From Sutcliffiella sp. FSL R7-0096 (lineage in GTDB: Bacteria; Bacillota; Bacilli; Bacillales; Bacillaceae_I), in NCBI RefSeq assembly GCF_038595065.1, contig NZ_CP152003.1:1034001-1098000 (forward strand): a stretch of 64,000 nt of DNA, in the 5' to 3' direction. The notes under the pieces are model-generated. The model made no database searches. It was not told where the DNA came from and saw only the letters and a list, made by a program, of their open reading frames with translations. Position numbers and translations under genes: made by a program. This document shows, in pieces, positions 32,960-41,781 of the stretch. Each line of letters opens with the position of its first letter. The stretch's first letter is position 1.

Positions 32960-33607
32960 TTAGTAACGCTTGGCACCGATATATTTGTCCTTCCAGTAGG
33001 AGTTTCCAATCACACTTATTGTCACGCCTTCCGTTGATGATGCGTGAATGAACTCCCCATTACCAATGTATAAACCGGCATGGCTCGGGCCGTTTCCTTC
33101 CACATCAAAGAACACGATGTCCCCGACAGCTGGAGAGTCTACTTTTGTTCCTTCTGCATATATATCTTTAACCGTTCGAGGAAGGTCTTTGTTTTCTGCT
33201 TCCTCAAAAATATAGTTTAAGTAACCGCTGCAGTCAAAGCCTTCTTCTGGTGTTTCCCCACCCCATTGATAAGGTGTACCTTCATATTTCTTCGCCACTT
33301 CGACGATGTTTGATTCGTTACTTTCAATGCCTAATGCTTCAAATGTTTCCTCTCCAGCGATTCCATTTTCTTTAATTCCATTATCAGCCTGGAACTTTTT
33401 CACGGCATCTGTTGTATATTCTCCATAATATGTAGTTGTTTCGCTATAGCCAAAATATCCTTTTTGGCTTAAGATTTCTTGTAGTTCTTTTACATCCTCA
33501 TGATACATTCCAGGTTCGAGCGTCTGATCTCCCAGTTCCGCATGACCTATTACCGGATTGAACGCCAATACACCGGCCATTGCTAATCCTGCTGTTAATC
33601 GTTTCAA
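32960..33607 (-). CDS. NlpC/P60 cell wall hydrolase with PG-binding domain
   Basis: 215 residues. Signal peptide (about 1-23, ending GHA), a PG_binding_1 domain at about 30-92 (YHEDVKELQEILSQKGYFG, YGEYTTDAVKKFQ), then an NlpC/P60 catalytic domain with Cys in GFDCSGYLNYIF at about residue 125, His in GPSHAGLYIG and His/polar in EFIHASSTEGV. It cleaves stem peptides of peptidoglycan (gamma-D-Glu-diaminopimelate endopeptidase) outside the cell. Confidence 0.92.
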   Translation of the reverse strand: MKRLTAGLAMAGVLAFNPVIGHAELGDQTLEPGMYHEDVKELQEILSQKGYFGYSETTTYYGEYTTDAVKKFQADNGIKENGIAGEETFEALGIESNESNIVEVAKKYEGTPYQWGGETPEEGFDCSGYLNYIFEEAENKDLPRTVKDIYAEGTKVDSPAVGDIVFFDVEGNGPSHAGLYIGNGEFIHASSTEGVTISVIGNSYWKDKYIGAKRY

Positions 33608-33733
33608 ACAATCATCCCCTTATCTATGTAATCTGACCTGTTCCATACTAACAGGCGGAGATGACAGCGAGGTTTTATAGGAGTTACATTGGGATAACAA
33701 TTAAGATGCTGGAATGTAATATTTACTACTATT

Positions 33734-34963
33734 CTAGGCTGAATCCATCCCCGCCTCTTCGACGTCCGTATTCAACTTAGACAACCAGCTAAAGCTCCAA
33801 GTAACTAACAACGAACATAAACCCAGCACCAAAAATATCACACGGATATCCAAAACCTCCGCCAACATTCCTGTTAAAAATCCCGCTAGTGGTAATGTGC
33901 CGAGGCCAAGCATGGAAATCAGTCCATTCACTCTGCCGAAAATTGAGACAGGCACTAGTTTTTGGCGCATAGTTTTAAAGAGTACATTGAACATGATGAC
34001 AGGGGCACTCTGGATGGCGATGGCAAGCAATAGTGTTTGCCAGTTCCAACTTAATGCGACGGTCATGATGCCAACTGCACTAATCATTATATTGAGCAGC
34101 ATCAATCGGATGGGATTGCCTTTATCACCGCGATAGTTTACAAAAGCGATGGCTGCTACCTGTGCAATGGCGGCACCAGCGTATACCCAGCCAATCTCCT
34201 CAGAGGATAGGAATAATTTTTCCCGAGAAAAGTAGATTAGCATGCTAATCAATGCTCCATTCGACACATTTACCATAAGTACAAGCAATGTAAAGGGGCC
34301 CAGGATAGTGTGATTCTTAAGGAAGCTGGCACCAGCCTTCAGTTGGTCCCAAGAATTAGTTTTCCTTTTGGATGGTACTTCTTTGACAAGGAACTTTAGA
34401 AAAAGAATCGACAGGGCAATCGGTAAAAATGAAACGGCATCCAACAGCAAAACATGGAAGACCCCGATTTGAGAGATTAAGATACCAGCAAGCATACTAC
34501 CAAAAAGAACAGAAGTTGTATCGATAAATTGATGGGTGGTATTGACCTTCATCAGTTTTTCTTTCTTGAAAAGCTGCGGGACCACCGTCGAATTCACTAC
34601 TGAGAATATTGCACCCACGCATGCAATAAGAAAGCCGAGGATGTAAATATGCCATATTTGCAACACACCCAGCATGTGTATCAGTGGAATGATTCCTACA
34701 AGTAAACCTTGCAGAAGCGCGCTGAAAAACATAAGCATTCTTCTAGGGAATCGATCTGCAAGCACTCCCGCGATCGGAGAAACGAAAATAAAGGGGAGTG
34801 TTTGTACAAAGAACATGACACCCATGCTTGCTGCAGACTGAGTCAGTTCATAAATCAACCAAGGGATGGCAATGATATAGAACTTATCCCCAAGCTTTGA
34901 TAAAGCAGTACCTGAAAAGTAAAGAATGGCATTTTGCTCACGCCAGATAGTGTGTTTGAACAC
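33734..34963 (-). CDS. MFS transporter (MefA/DHA3-like)
   Basis: 409 residues, about 12 hydrophobic segments; loop-2 motif GVLADRFPRRMLMFFSALLQG and VSIFGRVNGLISMLGLG. Start GTG 34963 is favoured by AAGAGGTG six bases upstream; another GTG at 34972 overlaps that site. Divergent from an SgrR-like regulator and therefore probably regulated by it. The likely role is export of a sugar phosphate analogue, drug or metabolite; the substrate is unknown. Confidence 0.83.
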   Translation of the reverse strand: MFKHTIWREQNAILYFSGTALSKLGDKFYIIAIPWLIYELTQSAASMGVMFFVQTLPFIFVSPIAGVLADRFPRRMLMFFSALLQGLLVGIIPLIHMLGVLQIWHIYILGFLIACVGAIFSVVNSTVVPQLFKKEKLMKVNTTHQFIDTTSVLFGSMLAGILISQIGVFHVLLLDAVSFLPIALSILFLKFLVKEVPSKRKTNSWDQLKAGASFLKNHTILGPFTLLVLMVNVSNGALISMLIYFSREKLFLSSEEIGWVYAGAAIAQVAAIAFVNYRGDKGNPIRLMLLNIMISAVGIMTVALSWNWQTLLLAIAIQSAPVIMFNVLFKTMRQKLVPVSIFGRVNGLISMLGLGTLPLAGFLTGMLAEVLDIRVIFLVLGLCSLLVTWSFSWLSKLNTDVEEAGMDSA

Positions 34964-35072
34964 GGGCTTCACCTCTTATTCTGAGTTATCTTAATTATCA
35001 ACTTTCTTAAAAGAGAGAAAAAGGGTAAAATTAGAGGAATAATGTCCCCTTTTATAGATGAGGTGTAATCAA

Positions 35073-36800
35073 ATGAAAGATCGTTATTTTCAACTTAGGG
35101 CCGAATGGAAACACTTTGAGAAAAATACGCCTTATGAGATGAAACTTGAAGACTTAGAAGCGATTTGGTTCTGTTCACGAAAGAATGCAAAGCGCATTCT
35201 TAAGAAACTTGAGTTCGAGGGGCTTCTCCTTTATAAACCAGGACGAGGAAGGGGGAATATTTCACAAATTCAGTATAATTCCACCTTTCAGAATGAGGTT
35301 AAATGGTATATGGAGGAATGTGCTGAAGCCGGCGAACTGGATAAAATCGCTGAGATCCTCCGCCTTCCAATCCCTTCGCAGTGGTTGGTGAATTCCTCTT
35401 CTGAAATTCGCAAATTGCTTGGATTAAAGCGGGATGAATTGGAATCGAAGGATATCTTACATACGTTTAGAGCAAGGGACATCACCACGCTCGATCCTTT
35501 ACGGGTATCTGTCTCATTGGAAACTCATCTCATTGAATATTTAGGAGATACACTTGTCCGTTATAACAGTGAAAAAGACTGTTTCGATCCACATATAGCC
35601 CATCATTTTCATGCGGACGAGGAGAAAAGGATATGGACCTTTTATTTACGAAAAAGTGTGTATTTCCATCAAGGGGGCAATGTAACGAGCAGGGATGTGG
35701 CCTATACAATCAACCGAATGAAAAATAGCCACCACTCCTACTCATGGCTCGCTAGAAACATCACGAAGATTGTCTGTTCCGATCCTCACAAGGTAGAAAT
35801 TCACCTCGGGCATCCCAACCCATTCTTTTTACGCTATCTCTCCGCCATCCATTTTTGCATTCTGCCGGCAGATATAGAATTTGATGAATACAAATGGATT
35901 GGAACAGGTCCATTCCGTCTAAAAGAGAGGACAAAAAACAAACTCGTATTAGAGGCGAATGATGCCTATTTTAAAGTCCGACCACTGATAGATGAAATTC
36001 ACTTCTACAGAGTGACGAAGGACGCTGCGAAAACCGTTTACCTATCCAGTGAAGCAGAAGTGGGAGAGGTCATCCCTAGTAAGCATAAGATTAAGGATGC
36101 GGGTCTTAGGTTACTATCGTTTAATTTAAAGAGGCAAAGTATCATCCAGCATCATTCCTTCCGGGAAGCAATCTATCATCTATTTGATGTGAAGAAGATG
36201 GCAAAAGAGCTTGGATGGGAAGTACTGGAGGCTAGAAGCTTTGAAATAGAGAAAGCCTGGCCACACGATAAGGATCCGAGCAGAATCTCTAGTCTACTAG
36301 CTGAATCGGGATACAAGGGAGAGACGCTCCATCTGTATCATTTTGAAAACTACCATGCCGTAGTGGAAGCCAAGTGGTTAGAAAAAGAGGCGAAGAATTA
36401 CGGCATCTCGTTTATGCTATGTCCAATCTCTTTTAAGGAATTTACAGAAACGGAGAAGGAGCATGATCTCGATCTTTTAATCATGGGTCTATCCCTTTCC
36501 TTTGATAAACATTTAGCTTTTTCCTATGCCTTCCGTAACAAAGCGCTCCTGTTCAATCGATTGTTTAATAAAGAAGTAGAACAATATATTGATTCGGGAT
36601 TGAATGCATTCGAAATGGCTGAGGAGAAAGAACATCGATCCTACTTGATGGAAGAAATGGAGCAATATTTACAACAAGAAATAGCACTTATTTTTCTCTA
36701 CCACCCAGTGGTGACACGTGCGCTTGACCCGATCATAGAGGATGTAGAATCCCATTCTTTTGGACACTTGGACTATACCAAGTTGTGGGTACGGAGTTGA
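35073..36800 (+). CDS. SgrR-like regulator with solute-binding domain
   Basis: 575 residues. The N-terminal ~110 residues form a winged helix of the SgrR_N type (IWFCSRKNAKRILKKLEFEGLLLYKPGRGRGN). Residues about 130-560 are an extracellular-solute-binding (SBP_bac_5) fold without a signal peptide (DPLRVSVSLETHLIEYLGDTLV, DEEKRIWTFYLRKSVYFHQGG, GTGPFRLKE). SgrR in enteric bacteria senses sugar-phosphate stress, and such proteins often control a divergent MFS gene, which fits the neighbour. ATG 35073 follows GAGGTG. No small RNA was found beside it. Confidence 0.85.
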   Translation: MKDRYFQLRAEWKHFEKNTPYEMKLEDLEAIWFCSRKNAKRILKKLEFEGLLLYKPGRGRGNISQIQYNSTFQNEVKWYMEECAEAGELDKIAEILRLPIPSQWLVNSSSEIRKLLGLKRDELESKDILHTFRARDITTLDPLRVSVSLETHLIEYLGDTLVRYNSEKDCFDPHIAHHFHADEEKRIWTFYLRKSVYFHQGGNVTSRDVAYTINRMKNSHHSYSWLARNITKIVCSDPHKVEIHLGHPNPFFLRYLSAIHFCILPADIEFDEYKWIGTGPFRLKERTKNKLVLEANDAYFKVRPLIDEIHFYRVTKDAAKTVYLSSEAEVGEVIPSKHKIKDAGLRLLSFNLKRQSIIQHHSFREAIYHLFDVKKMAKELGWEVLEARSFEIEKAWPHDKDPSRISSLLAESGYKGETLHLYHFENYHAVVEAKWLEKEAKNYGISFMLCPISFKEFTETEKEHDLDLLIMGLSLSFDKHLAFSYAFRNKALLFNRLFNKEVEQYIDSGLNAFEMAEEKEHRSYLMEEMEQYLQQEIALIFLYHPVVTRALDPIIEDVESHSFGHLDYTKLWVRS

Positions 36801-36847
36801 AAGGGGAGTCTTCTTGTAGGGTTTCAATAGTGAAAGAAGGTGAGTTT

Positions 36848-37351
36848 ATGAATGTCTTTCAAACAGAACGTTTAACCTTAAGGGTATTAGAAACAATTGA
36901 TACAAGAGCCCTTGAAAGAATTTGGGGAGATGAGGAGGTAATGGAACTTTGTACAGGGGCCACTCCTCACGAAAAGTTACCGAAAACAATAGAATACTAC
37001 GCAAGGTGTCAGGATAAAAAAGGATTATCGGTGTATGCGGTTGTGGAGAAGGCCTCTGGTATTGTCATTGGAACTGCAGGCTTCAATGTGGAAGAAAAGC
37101 TTGAAAAAGTGGAGCTGATTTACCATTTTGCCAAAAGCTTTTGGGGAAAGGGATATGCTACCGAAGCGGCTAGGGCATGTGTGGAAATTGCAAAAGCAAA
37201 TAATGCTGTAAGATGTGTGTTTGCTTCCGCAGATCCAGCTAACAAGGGCTCACTGAAAATACTAGAGAAAATCGGGTTTGAATGTAAAGGCCTGAAATGG
37301 TTTGACGATACGAGTCAAGAAGAGCCTTATTATGTGTTGATTATGGAGTAA
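36848..37351 (+). CDS. GNAT acetyltransferase (RimJ/RimL-like)
   Basis: 167 residues. N-terminal RLTLRVLETIDTRALERIW typical of the RimJ/RimL group, acetyl-CoA site FWGKGYATEAARACVEIA at about 97-114, and a C-terminal NKGSLKILEKIGFECKG. ATG 36848 is chosen for GAAGGTGAG. The target is unknown. It abuts a second GNAT gene, which begins 16 bases after it. Confidence 0.83.
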   Translation: MNVFQTERLTLRVLETIDTRALERIWGDEEVMELCTGATPHEKLPKTIEYYARCQDKKGLSVYAVVEKASGIVIGTAGFNVEEKLEKVELIYHFAKSFWGKGYATEAARACVEIAKANNAVRCVFASADPANKGSLKILEKIGFECKGLKWFDDTSQEEPYYVLIME

Positions 37352-37366
37352 ATGGAGGATTTACTA

Positions 37367-37918
37367 ATGTTGAAGTCAGATAGATTACGTTTGCGAAAGA
37401 TGGAAAGTATGGACATCGAGCTTTATCATACTTGGAGAAATGACATGGATGTTATGATGACGACAAGTCCATCCCTAGACGTATACACGTTTGAAGAAAC
37501 TAAGAGTTTTGTAGAGAATGTCATCCTTCCTTCGACTTCTGCCAAAAGTTACATGATCGTAGAAATGGAAAAAAACACTTCTATTGGGGTTACATCCCTG
37601 ATAAATATTGATAGAAAGAATAGAAATGCAGAGTGCATTATTGATATAGGACAGAAGGAATCCTGGGGAAAGGGTTATGGATCTGAAGCACTAACGCTCA
37701 TACTAGAATATGCATTTATGGAACTGAACCTTCACCGGGTGAGCCTAAGGGTATTTTCTCATAATGAAAAGGCGATCCACCTTTATACAAAGCTTGGATT
37801 TGAAAAAGAGGGAGTCTCGCGTGAAGCGTTATATAGAAATGGCAGGTGGCATGATATTGTGCATATGGGGATGTTAAAAAGCGAATATATGTTGGTGGCT
37901 GGAAATAAAAAAAGATAG
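37367..37918 (+). CDS. GNAT acetyltransferase (SpeG/RimJ-like)
   Basis: 183 residues. RLRLRKMESMDIELYHTWRND at the N-terminus, the acetyl-CoA loop ESWGKGYGSEALTLILEYAF at about 95-115, and VFSHNEKAIHLYTKLGFEKEGVSREALYRNGRWHDIVHMGML. The C-terminal wording is that of spermidine/RimJ-type acetyltransferases. ATG 37367 has GGAGG at good spacing; the ATG at 37352, directly after the previous stop, overlaps that site. Confidence 0.85.
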   Translation: MLKSDRLRLRKMESMDIELYHTWRNDMDVMMTTSPSLDVYTFEETKSFVENVILPSTSAKSYMIVEMEKNTSIGVTSLINIDRKNRNAECIIDIGQKESWGKGYGSEALTLILEYAFMELNLHRVSLRVFSHNEKAIHLYTKLGFEKEGVSREALYRNGRWHDIVHMGMLKSEYMLVAGNKKR

Positions 37919-38082
37919 AATTAAATTCCTCCTCAGTGTAAAATTATCTCAAATCAATTAGATTTAATTTAATGGCAACAGGGGGAAGAAGACAGACAAT
38001 AGAATACTGTTGACTATCATTTTATAGATTCCGGATTAAATTTTCAGAATATTAATAACACTAAAGAAGAGGTTGATGTTAG

Positions 38083-38736
38083 TTGGCAAAGAATACAAAG
38101 AACGTAACGGTTAAGGAACAGACTATTTTCCCCCATGTTGGTAATAAAATAAAAACAGAAGATAGAGAGATAGCTATCATTGCACGTATGGAAGAGCCAC
38201 TTGTCGTTGTGCTTTCAAATGTACTTAGCGATGAAGAATGTGAAGAGCTGATTCAATTATCCAAGGATAAAATGAAGCGTTCAAAAGTTGCAAATGGAAT
38301 GCAAGTAGATGCCATCAGGACAAGCAGCAGTACTTTCTTCCAGGAAGGCGAAAATGAGCTTGTGTCAAAAATAGAAAAAAGAGTTTCGCAGATTATGAAT
38401 GTGCCGGTGGAACATGGGGAAGGATTGCAAATCCTGAACTATCAGGTTGGCCAGGAATACAAGGCACACTTTGATTTCTTTAAGTCCTCAAACAAGCCGG
38501 TAAGTAATCCGCGTATAAGCACACTTGTCATGTATTTAAATGATGTGGAAGAAGGCGGGGAAACATATTTTCCTAAGCTGAAATTATCCGTTTCGCCGCA
38601 AAAAGGAATGGCCGTGTATTTCGAATACTTCTATGATGACCAGGAATTGAATGAGTTGACCTTACATGGTGGATCGCCGGTTGTCATCGGGGATAAATGG
38701 GCGGCAACGCAGTGGATGAGAAGGAAGAAATACTAG
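38083..38736 (+). CDS. Prolyl 4-hydroxylase (2OG-Fe(II) oxygenase)
   Basis: 217 residues, the length of the B. anthracis prolyl 4-hydroxylase. The iron triad is visible: His129 and Asp131 in AHFDFF and His195 in LHGGSPVVIGDKW, with a 2-oxoglutarate-binding basic residue shortly after. It hydroxylates proline in a peptide or protein using O2, Fe2+ and 2-oxoglutarate; the substrate is unknown, and no collagen-like (Gly-X-Y) gene lies in this window. Start TTG 38083, behind GAAGAGG. Confidence 0.9.
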   Translation: MAKNTKNVTVKEQTIFPHVGNKIKTEDREIAIIARMEEPLVVVLSNVLSDEECEELIQLSKDKMKRSKVANGMQVDAIRTSSSTFFQEGENELVSKIEKRVSQIMNVPVEHGEGLQILNYQVGQEYKAHFDFFKSSNKPVSNPRISTLVMYLNDVEEGGETYFPKLKLSVSPQKGMAVYFEYFYDDQELNELTLHGGSPVVIGDKWAATQWMRRKKY

Positions 38737-38841
38737 ATTTTGAAACGCTGATCTCTTGGGGAGGTTAGCGTTATTTGCATTTATGGCTGAATGTGGAGCT
38801 GCCAGGGGAGTTTCAGATCTCGAAATGGGCTTGGTAGGGGA

Positions 38842-38935
38842 TTTATTTTCCGTTAAGCCACTTTTATTTTCCGTTAGGGAAAAATACGAGCCGTACCGCC
38901 TGATTTATTTTCCGTTAATAAAAAATACGAGCCGT
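38842..38935. repeat. Short interspersed repeat block
   Basis: TTTATTTTCCGTTA occurs three times (38842-38855, 38863-38876, 38904-38917), and AAAAATACGAGCCGT twice (about 38880-38894 and 38921-38935). The two motifs alternate. The block lies in the gap between the prolyl hydroxylase and NUDIX genes. It is a dispersed intergenic repeat type seen in Bacillaceae; an apparent open frame across it (38756-38974) is a by-product. Confidence 0.8.
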
Positions 38936-39027
38936 TCGACAGATCCTCTAAAGTTACGACAAATCCCAAAGTGAAACTTATCCCCCAACCAGTACGTCAT
39001 ACATAAATAGAAAAGGACTGATACCCA

Positions 39028-39495
39028 ATGGATTACATAACACATCTAAGAACAATGGTAGGCAATGAAAAAGTAATTATGGTGGTTGCCGGTGCCTTTG
39101 TTTTTGACACAGAAGGAAGCTTGCTCTTACAGCAACGTACAGATAATGCACAGTGGGGACTGCCAGGAGGTTTCATGGAACTTGGGGAGGACATAAGTGA
39201 TGCCGCGAGAAGGGAAGTCTACGAAGAAACTGGACTTCATTTAAAACACCTTGAGCTCTTTGGAATCTATTCAGGTCCAGAGTATGATAAGACATTCCCA
39301 AACGGAGATCAGGTCTCATTAGTGCAAGTACTTTTTACTTGTAAACAATATAATGGAAAACTCGTAAACAGTAATGATGAGTCGCTACGCAATGAGTTTT
39401 TTCCTATTCATCGCTTACCAGAAAATATTTTTACCGAGCACAGGGTATTCATTGATGATCTTCTATCGAAAGAGAGTCTGCCTATTGTTAAATAA
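39028..39495 (+). CDS. NUDIX hydrolase
   Basis: 155 residues. Nudix box GGFMELGEDISDAARREVYEETGL at about 47-70, preceded by WGLP. The rest (LLLQQRTDNAQ) is the YjhB/MutT-type pattern. Substrate unknown. ATG follows AAAAGGA at a slightly long spacing. Followed by a lipoprotein gene 18 bases on. Confidence 0.87.
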   Translation: MDYITHLRTMVGNEKVIMVVAGAFVFDTEGSLLLQQRTDNAQWGLPGGFMELGEDISDAARREVYEETGLHLKHLELFGIYSGPEYDKTFPNGDQVSLVQVLFTCKQYNGKLVNSNDESLRNEFFPIHRLPENIFTEHRVFIDDLLSKESLPIVK

Positions 39496-39513
39496 GAAAG
39501 TGGGGGTTTAGTG

Positions 39514-39969
39514 ATGAAAAGGAAAGCGTCATTATTAGGAATTGTTATGGTTTTCATTTTACTGCTGGCTGCGTGTTCTATAGAGGAAAGGAAAATGGCT
39601 AATGTGAAAGAGGATATAAAAGAAGCTGTAGTATATGACGCAGAAGAAGTCATGTACCAAATTGTGATTAATGAGATGGAGAGCTTTTCAGAAGTGAGAG
39701 TGGATTCTGAAAAGACGCTAAGAAGCCAAGAGGATATAAAAACTATTCAAGATGCTTTCCATCATGCTAAAAAAGAACCTGGTGCAGTCGATATGTCAGA
39801 TCCCCACTATAAATTTTTGGATTCCTACTACCTCTGGGTCCACGAATCCTCAGGAACAATTATGAACGGAAAGGATACCCATGTCATATATTCTCTTTCC
39901 GAGGAAGCGGCAAACGAAGTATATAAATTATTGGAAAGTATTTACGGGGGTAATGACAATGATCAATAA
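39514..39969 (+). CDS. Lipoprotein of unknown function
   Basis: 151 residues. Signal peptide with lipobox LLAAC (Cys at about residue 21). The mature domain is acidic with a strand-rich middle (DPHYKFLDSYYLWVHESSGTIMN). ATG 39514 is chosen over GTG 39511. It ends overlapping the next gene by 11 bases. Function not recognised. Confidence 0.68.
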   Translation: MKRKASLLGIVMVFILLLAACSIEERKMANVKEDIKEAVVYDAEEVMYQIVINEMESFSEVRVDSEKTLRSQEDIKTIQDAFHHAKKEPGAVDMSDPHYKFLDSYYLWVHESSGTIMNGKDTHVIYSLSEEAANEVYKLLESIYGGNDNDQ

Positions 39970-40354
39970 ATTCTACATAGCATCAAGCTTCACTAATATA
40001 GACAAGGTACGAGAAGTAAGTAGCCTTCTCAAAAATAAAGGCTTCATTCAAACCTATGATTGGACCCAAAACGAACGCGCTGCCACGTTGGAAGACCTAA
40101 AAATAATCGGGTCGAAGGAACTTTCAGCCGTGATGGAGGCAGACTTTTTGATTGTCTTGCTGCCCGCCGGAAAAGGCAGTCATATAGAGTTTGGTATTGC
40201 CCTTGGTCAAGGAAAAAAGATTTTTCTGTTTTCCGAGAATCATGACCTAGATAATTTTGAAACGACCAGCACTTTTTATCATCTAGAAAACGTTGAAAAG
40301 ATTAGCGGGATGACTGAAGAACTCGTAAAGAGAGTAAGTCTAGAAAAGGAGTGA
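39959..40354 (+). CDS. Nucleoside 2-deoxyribosyltransferase-like protein
   Basis: 131 residues. N-terminal YIASSFTNIDKVREVSSLLKNKGF and the acidic VMEADFLIVLLPAGKGSHIEFGIALGQGKKIFLFSE form the nucleoside 2-deoxyribosyltransferase pattern (the Glu of HIEFG is the nucleophile in the family). It may break N-glycosidic bonds in nucleosides or related ADP-ribose compounds. ATG 39959 is chosen for GGGGG at 8-base spacing. It overlaps the lipoprotein gene. Confidence 0.78.
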   Translation: MINKFYIASSFTNIDKVREVSSLLKNKGFIQTYDWTQNERAATLEDLKIIGSKELSAVMEADFLIVLLPAGKGSHIEFGIALGQGKKIFLFSENHDLDNFETTSTFYHLENVEKISGMTEELVKRVSLEKE

Positions 40355-40360
40355 ATCCAC

Positions 40361-40825
40361 ATGCAGGACCTCATCATTAATCTTGTTCTAATCTGTGTAA
40401 TGGCAAGTCCGATTTTGTACTTCCGAATAGGAAAAAAGAAGATTGCTTGTCTTAATGCGTTTACAGTAGGTCTCTATCTAATCTGTTGGGGAATTGCTAT
40501 ATGGAGGGGAATTTCTTTAGAGATGAATATCATCTCGATCATTTGGATTTCTTCTTTATCAATCTCCATTTTATTATTAATAGTAGCATCAAGTTTTATT
40601 TTCTATAAAGTGGCTCCGAATATAAACCGCGTGCTATTACCGTTCATCATGCTGGCCGTATTAATGATCAGTTTCCTTCTGAACAGGCAAAAAATCGTTA
40701 TGGATGTTTCAATATTTTTTGATATCATCCTCGCATACCTGACCCCTATATTTCTCTTCACTATTTTACTAATCGGAGCTTTCCAATATGACCGAGGAGT
40801 TGGCAGGCAAAAAAGAGGGGTATAA
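40361..40825 (+). CDS. Hypothetical membrane protein
   Basis: 154 residues, five hydrophobic segments (about 5-20, 26-46, 57-78, 88-104 and 114-143). ATG follows AAAAGGAG. It lies 6 bases after the deoxyribosyltransferase-like gene and is probably in the same operon. No family recognised. Confidence 0.68.
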   Translation: MQDLIINLVLICVMASPILYFRIGKKKIACLNAFTVGLYLICWGIAIWRGISLEMNIISIIWISSLSISILLLIVASSFIFYKVAPNINRVLLPFIMLAVLMISFLLNRQKIVMDVSIFFDIILAYLTPIFLFTILLIGAFQYDRGVGRQKRGV

Positions 40826-41020
40826 TCACCAACACTATTATTATCCTAAATATAACGCATCTCCCAGCCAACCTAATGAGTAAAAACCATGCTAGGGATT
40901 GTGCAGCCGAAAAGTGGTAGAATAGTAGAGAATTGGCGTAATTTATTGGCAGCCTTTGTTCTGTTGACTATATTGAACTTTGCTATTTTAAACCAACTGT
41001 AAAAAATGGAGGAATACTCT

Positions 41021-41707
41021 ATGAAAATCGTATGCATCGGGGACAGCTTAACAGAAGGTAAACCAGGAGTTTCGTTCTTTGATATGTTAAAAAAGAAATA
41101 CTCAGATATAAAGTTTGTTAACTTTGGGAAAGCAGGAGAAACAGTTAAGAGTTTACATACAAGGCTTACCAAAAATAAATTAGAACAAGATCATGACCTT
41201 GCCTTCCTATGGATTGGAGTCAATGATATTTATTCGAGACTGCTGAAGGTACAAGCTCAGCCGATTACTAGGAATTCAGAAGAATTTCGGGAATACTATG
41301 AAAACGTACTGGAATTAGTCATGCAATCTTCCAAACAGGTTGTGGTCGTGTCCCCTGCGTTGATCGGGGAAAACATAAATTCCTCCAACAGAGGACTGCT
41401 CAATCTTTCCATGATTATTGAAGAAATTTCAAAAGAGCATAAGAACGTAACGTTTATTGATTTGCACCAAGCATTTACAGAGCAGTTAGAAACATTACGT
41501 ACCACCGATTATCTCAGTACGGGCGTTGGCAGATTAGTGAAGGATGTATTCTTCTACAGAAGCCCCAAACGAGTGGACCGTTTGGCTGCGGAGAGAGGCC
41601 TGCATTTGACTATTGATGGTGTTCATCTGAACAGTAAGGGTGCGAACATTGTCGTTGATGAATATGGGAAGGTAATAGATCAGGTCCTCACTAATAGAAA
41701 TAAGTGA
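41021..41707 (+). CDS. SGNH/GDSL-type hydrolase
   Basis: 228 residues. Block I IVCIGDSLTEG with the catalytic Ser at about residue 9, block III WIGVNDIYS, and the C-terminal GVHLNSKGANIV with His (block V pattern DGVH). It probably hydrolyses esters or acylated carbohydrate; no signal peptide, so cytoplasmic. ATG 41021 is chosen for GGAGG. A 195-bp gap precedes it, with a possible -35 TTGACT near 40966. Confidence 0.87.
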   Translation: MKIVCIGDSLTEGKPGVSFFDMLKKKYSDIKFVNFGKAGETVKSLHTRLTKNKLEQDHDLAFLWIGVNDIYSRLLKVQAQPITRNSEEFREYYENVLELVMQSSKQVVVVSPALIGENINSSNRGLLNLSMIIEEISKEHKNVTFIDLHQAFTEQLETLRTTDYLSTGVGRLVKDVFFYRSPKRVDRLAAERGLHLTIDGVHLNSKGANIVVDEYGKVIDQVLTNRNK

Positions 41708-41781
41708 ATGTGTGCTTTCTTCATAGTTTCTGCAAACTTTTTGGGTACACTTTGAGTATAGAACTCAGAGGAGGTTATTGT

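Noticed and set aside
38756-38974. Open frame across the TTTATTTTCCGTTA repeat block
   Set aside because: It is formed by repeat sequence, has no family look, and differs in composition from neighbours; treated as non-coding.
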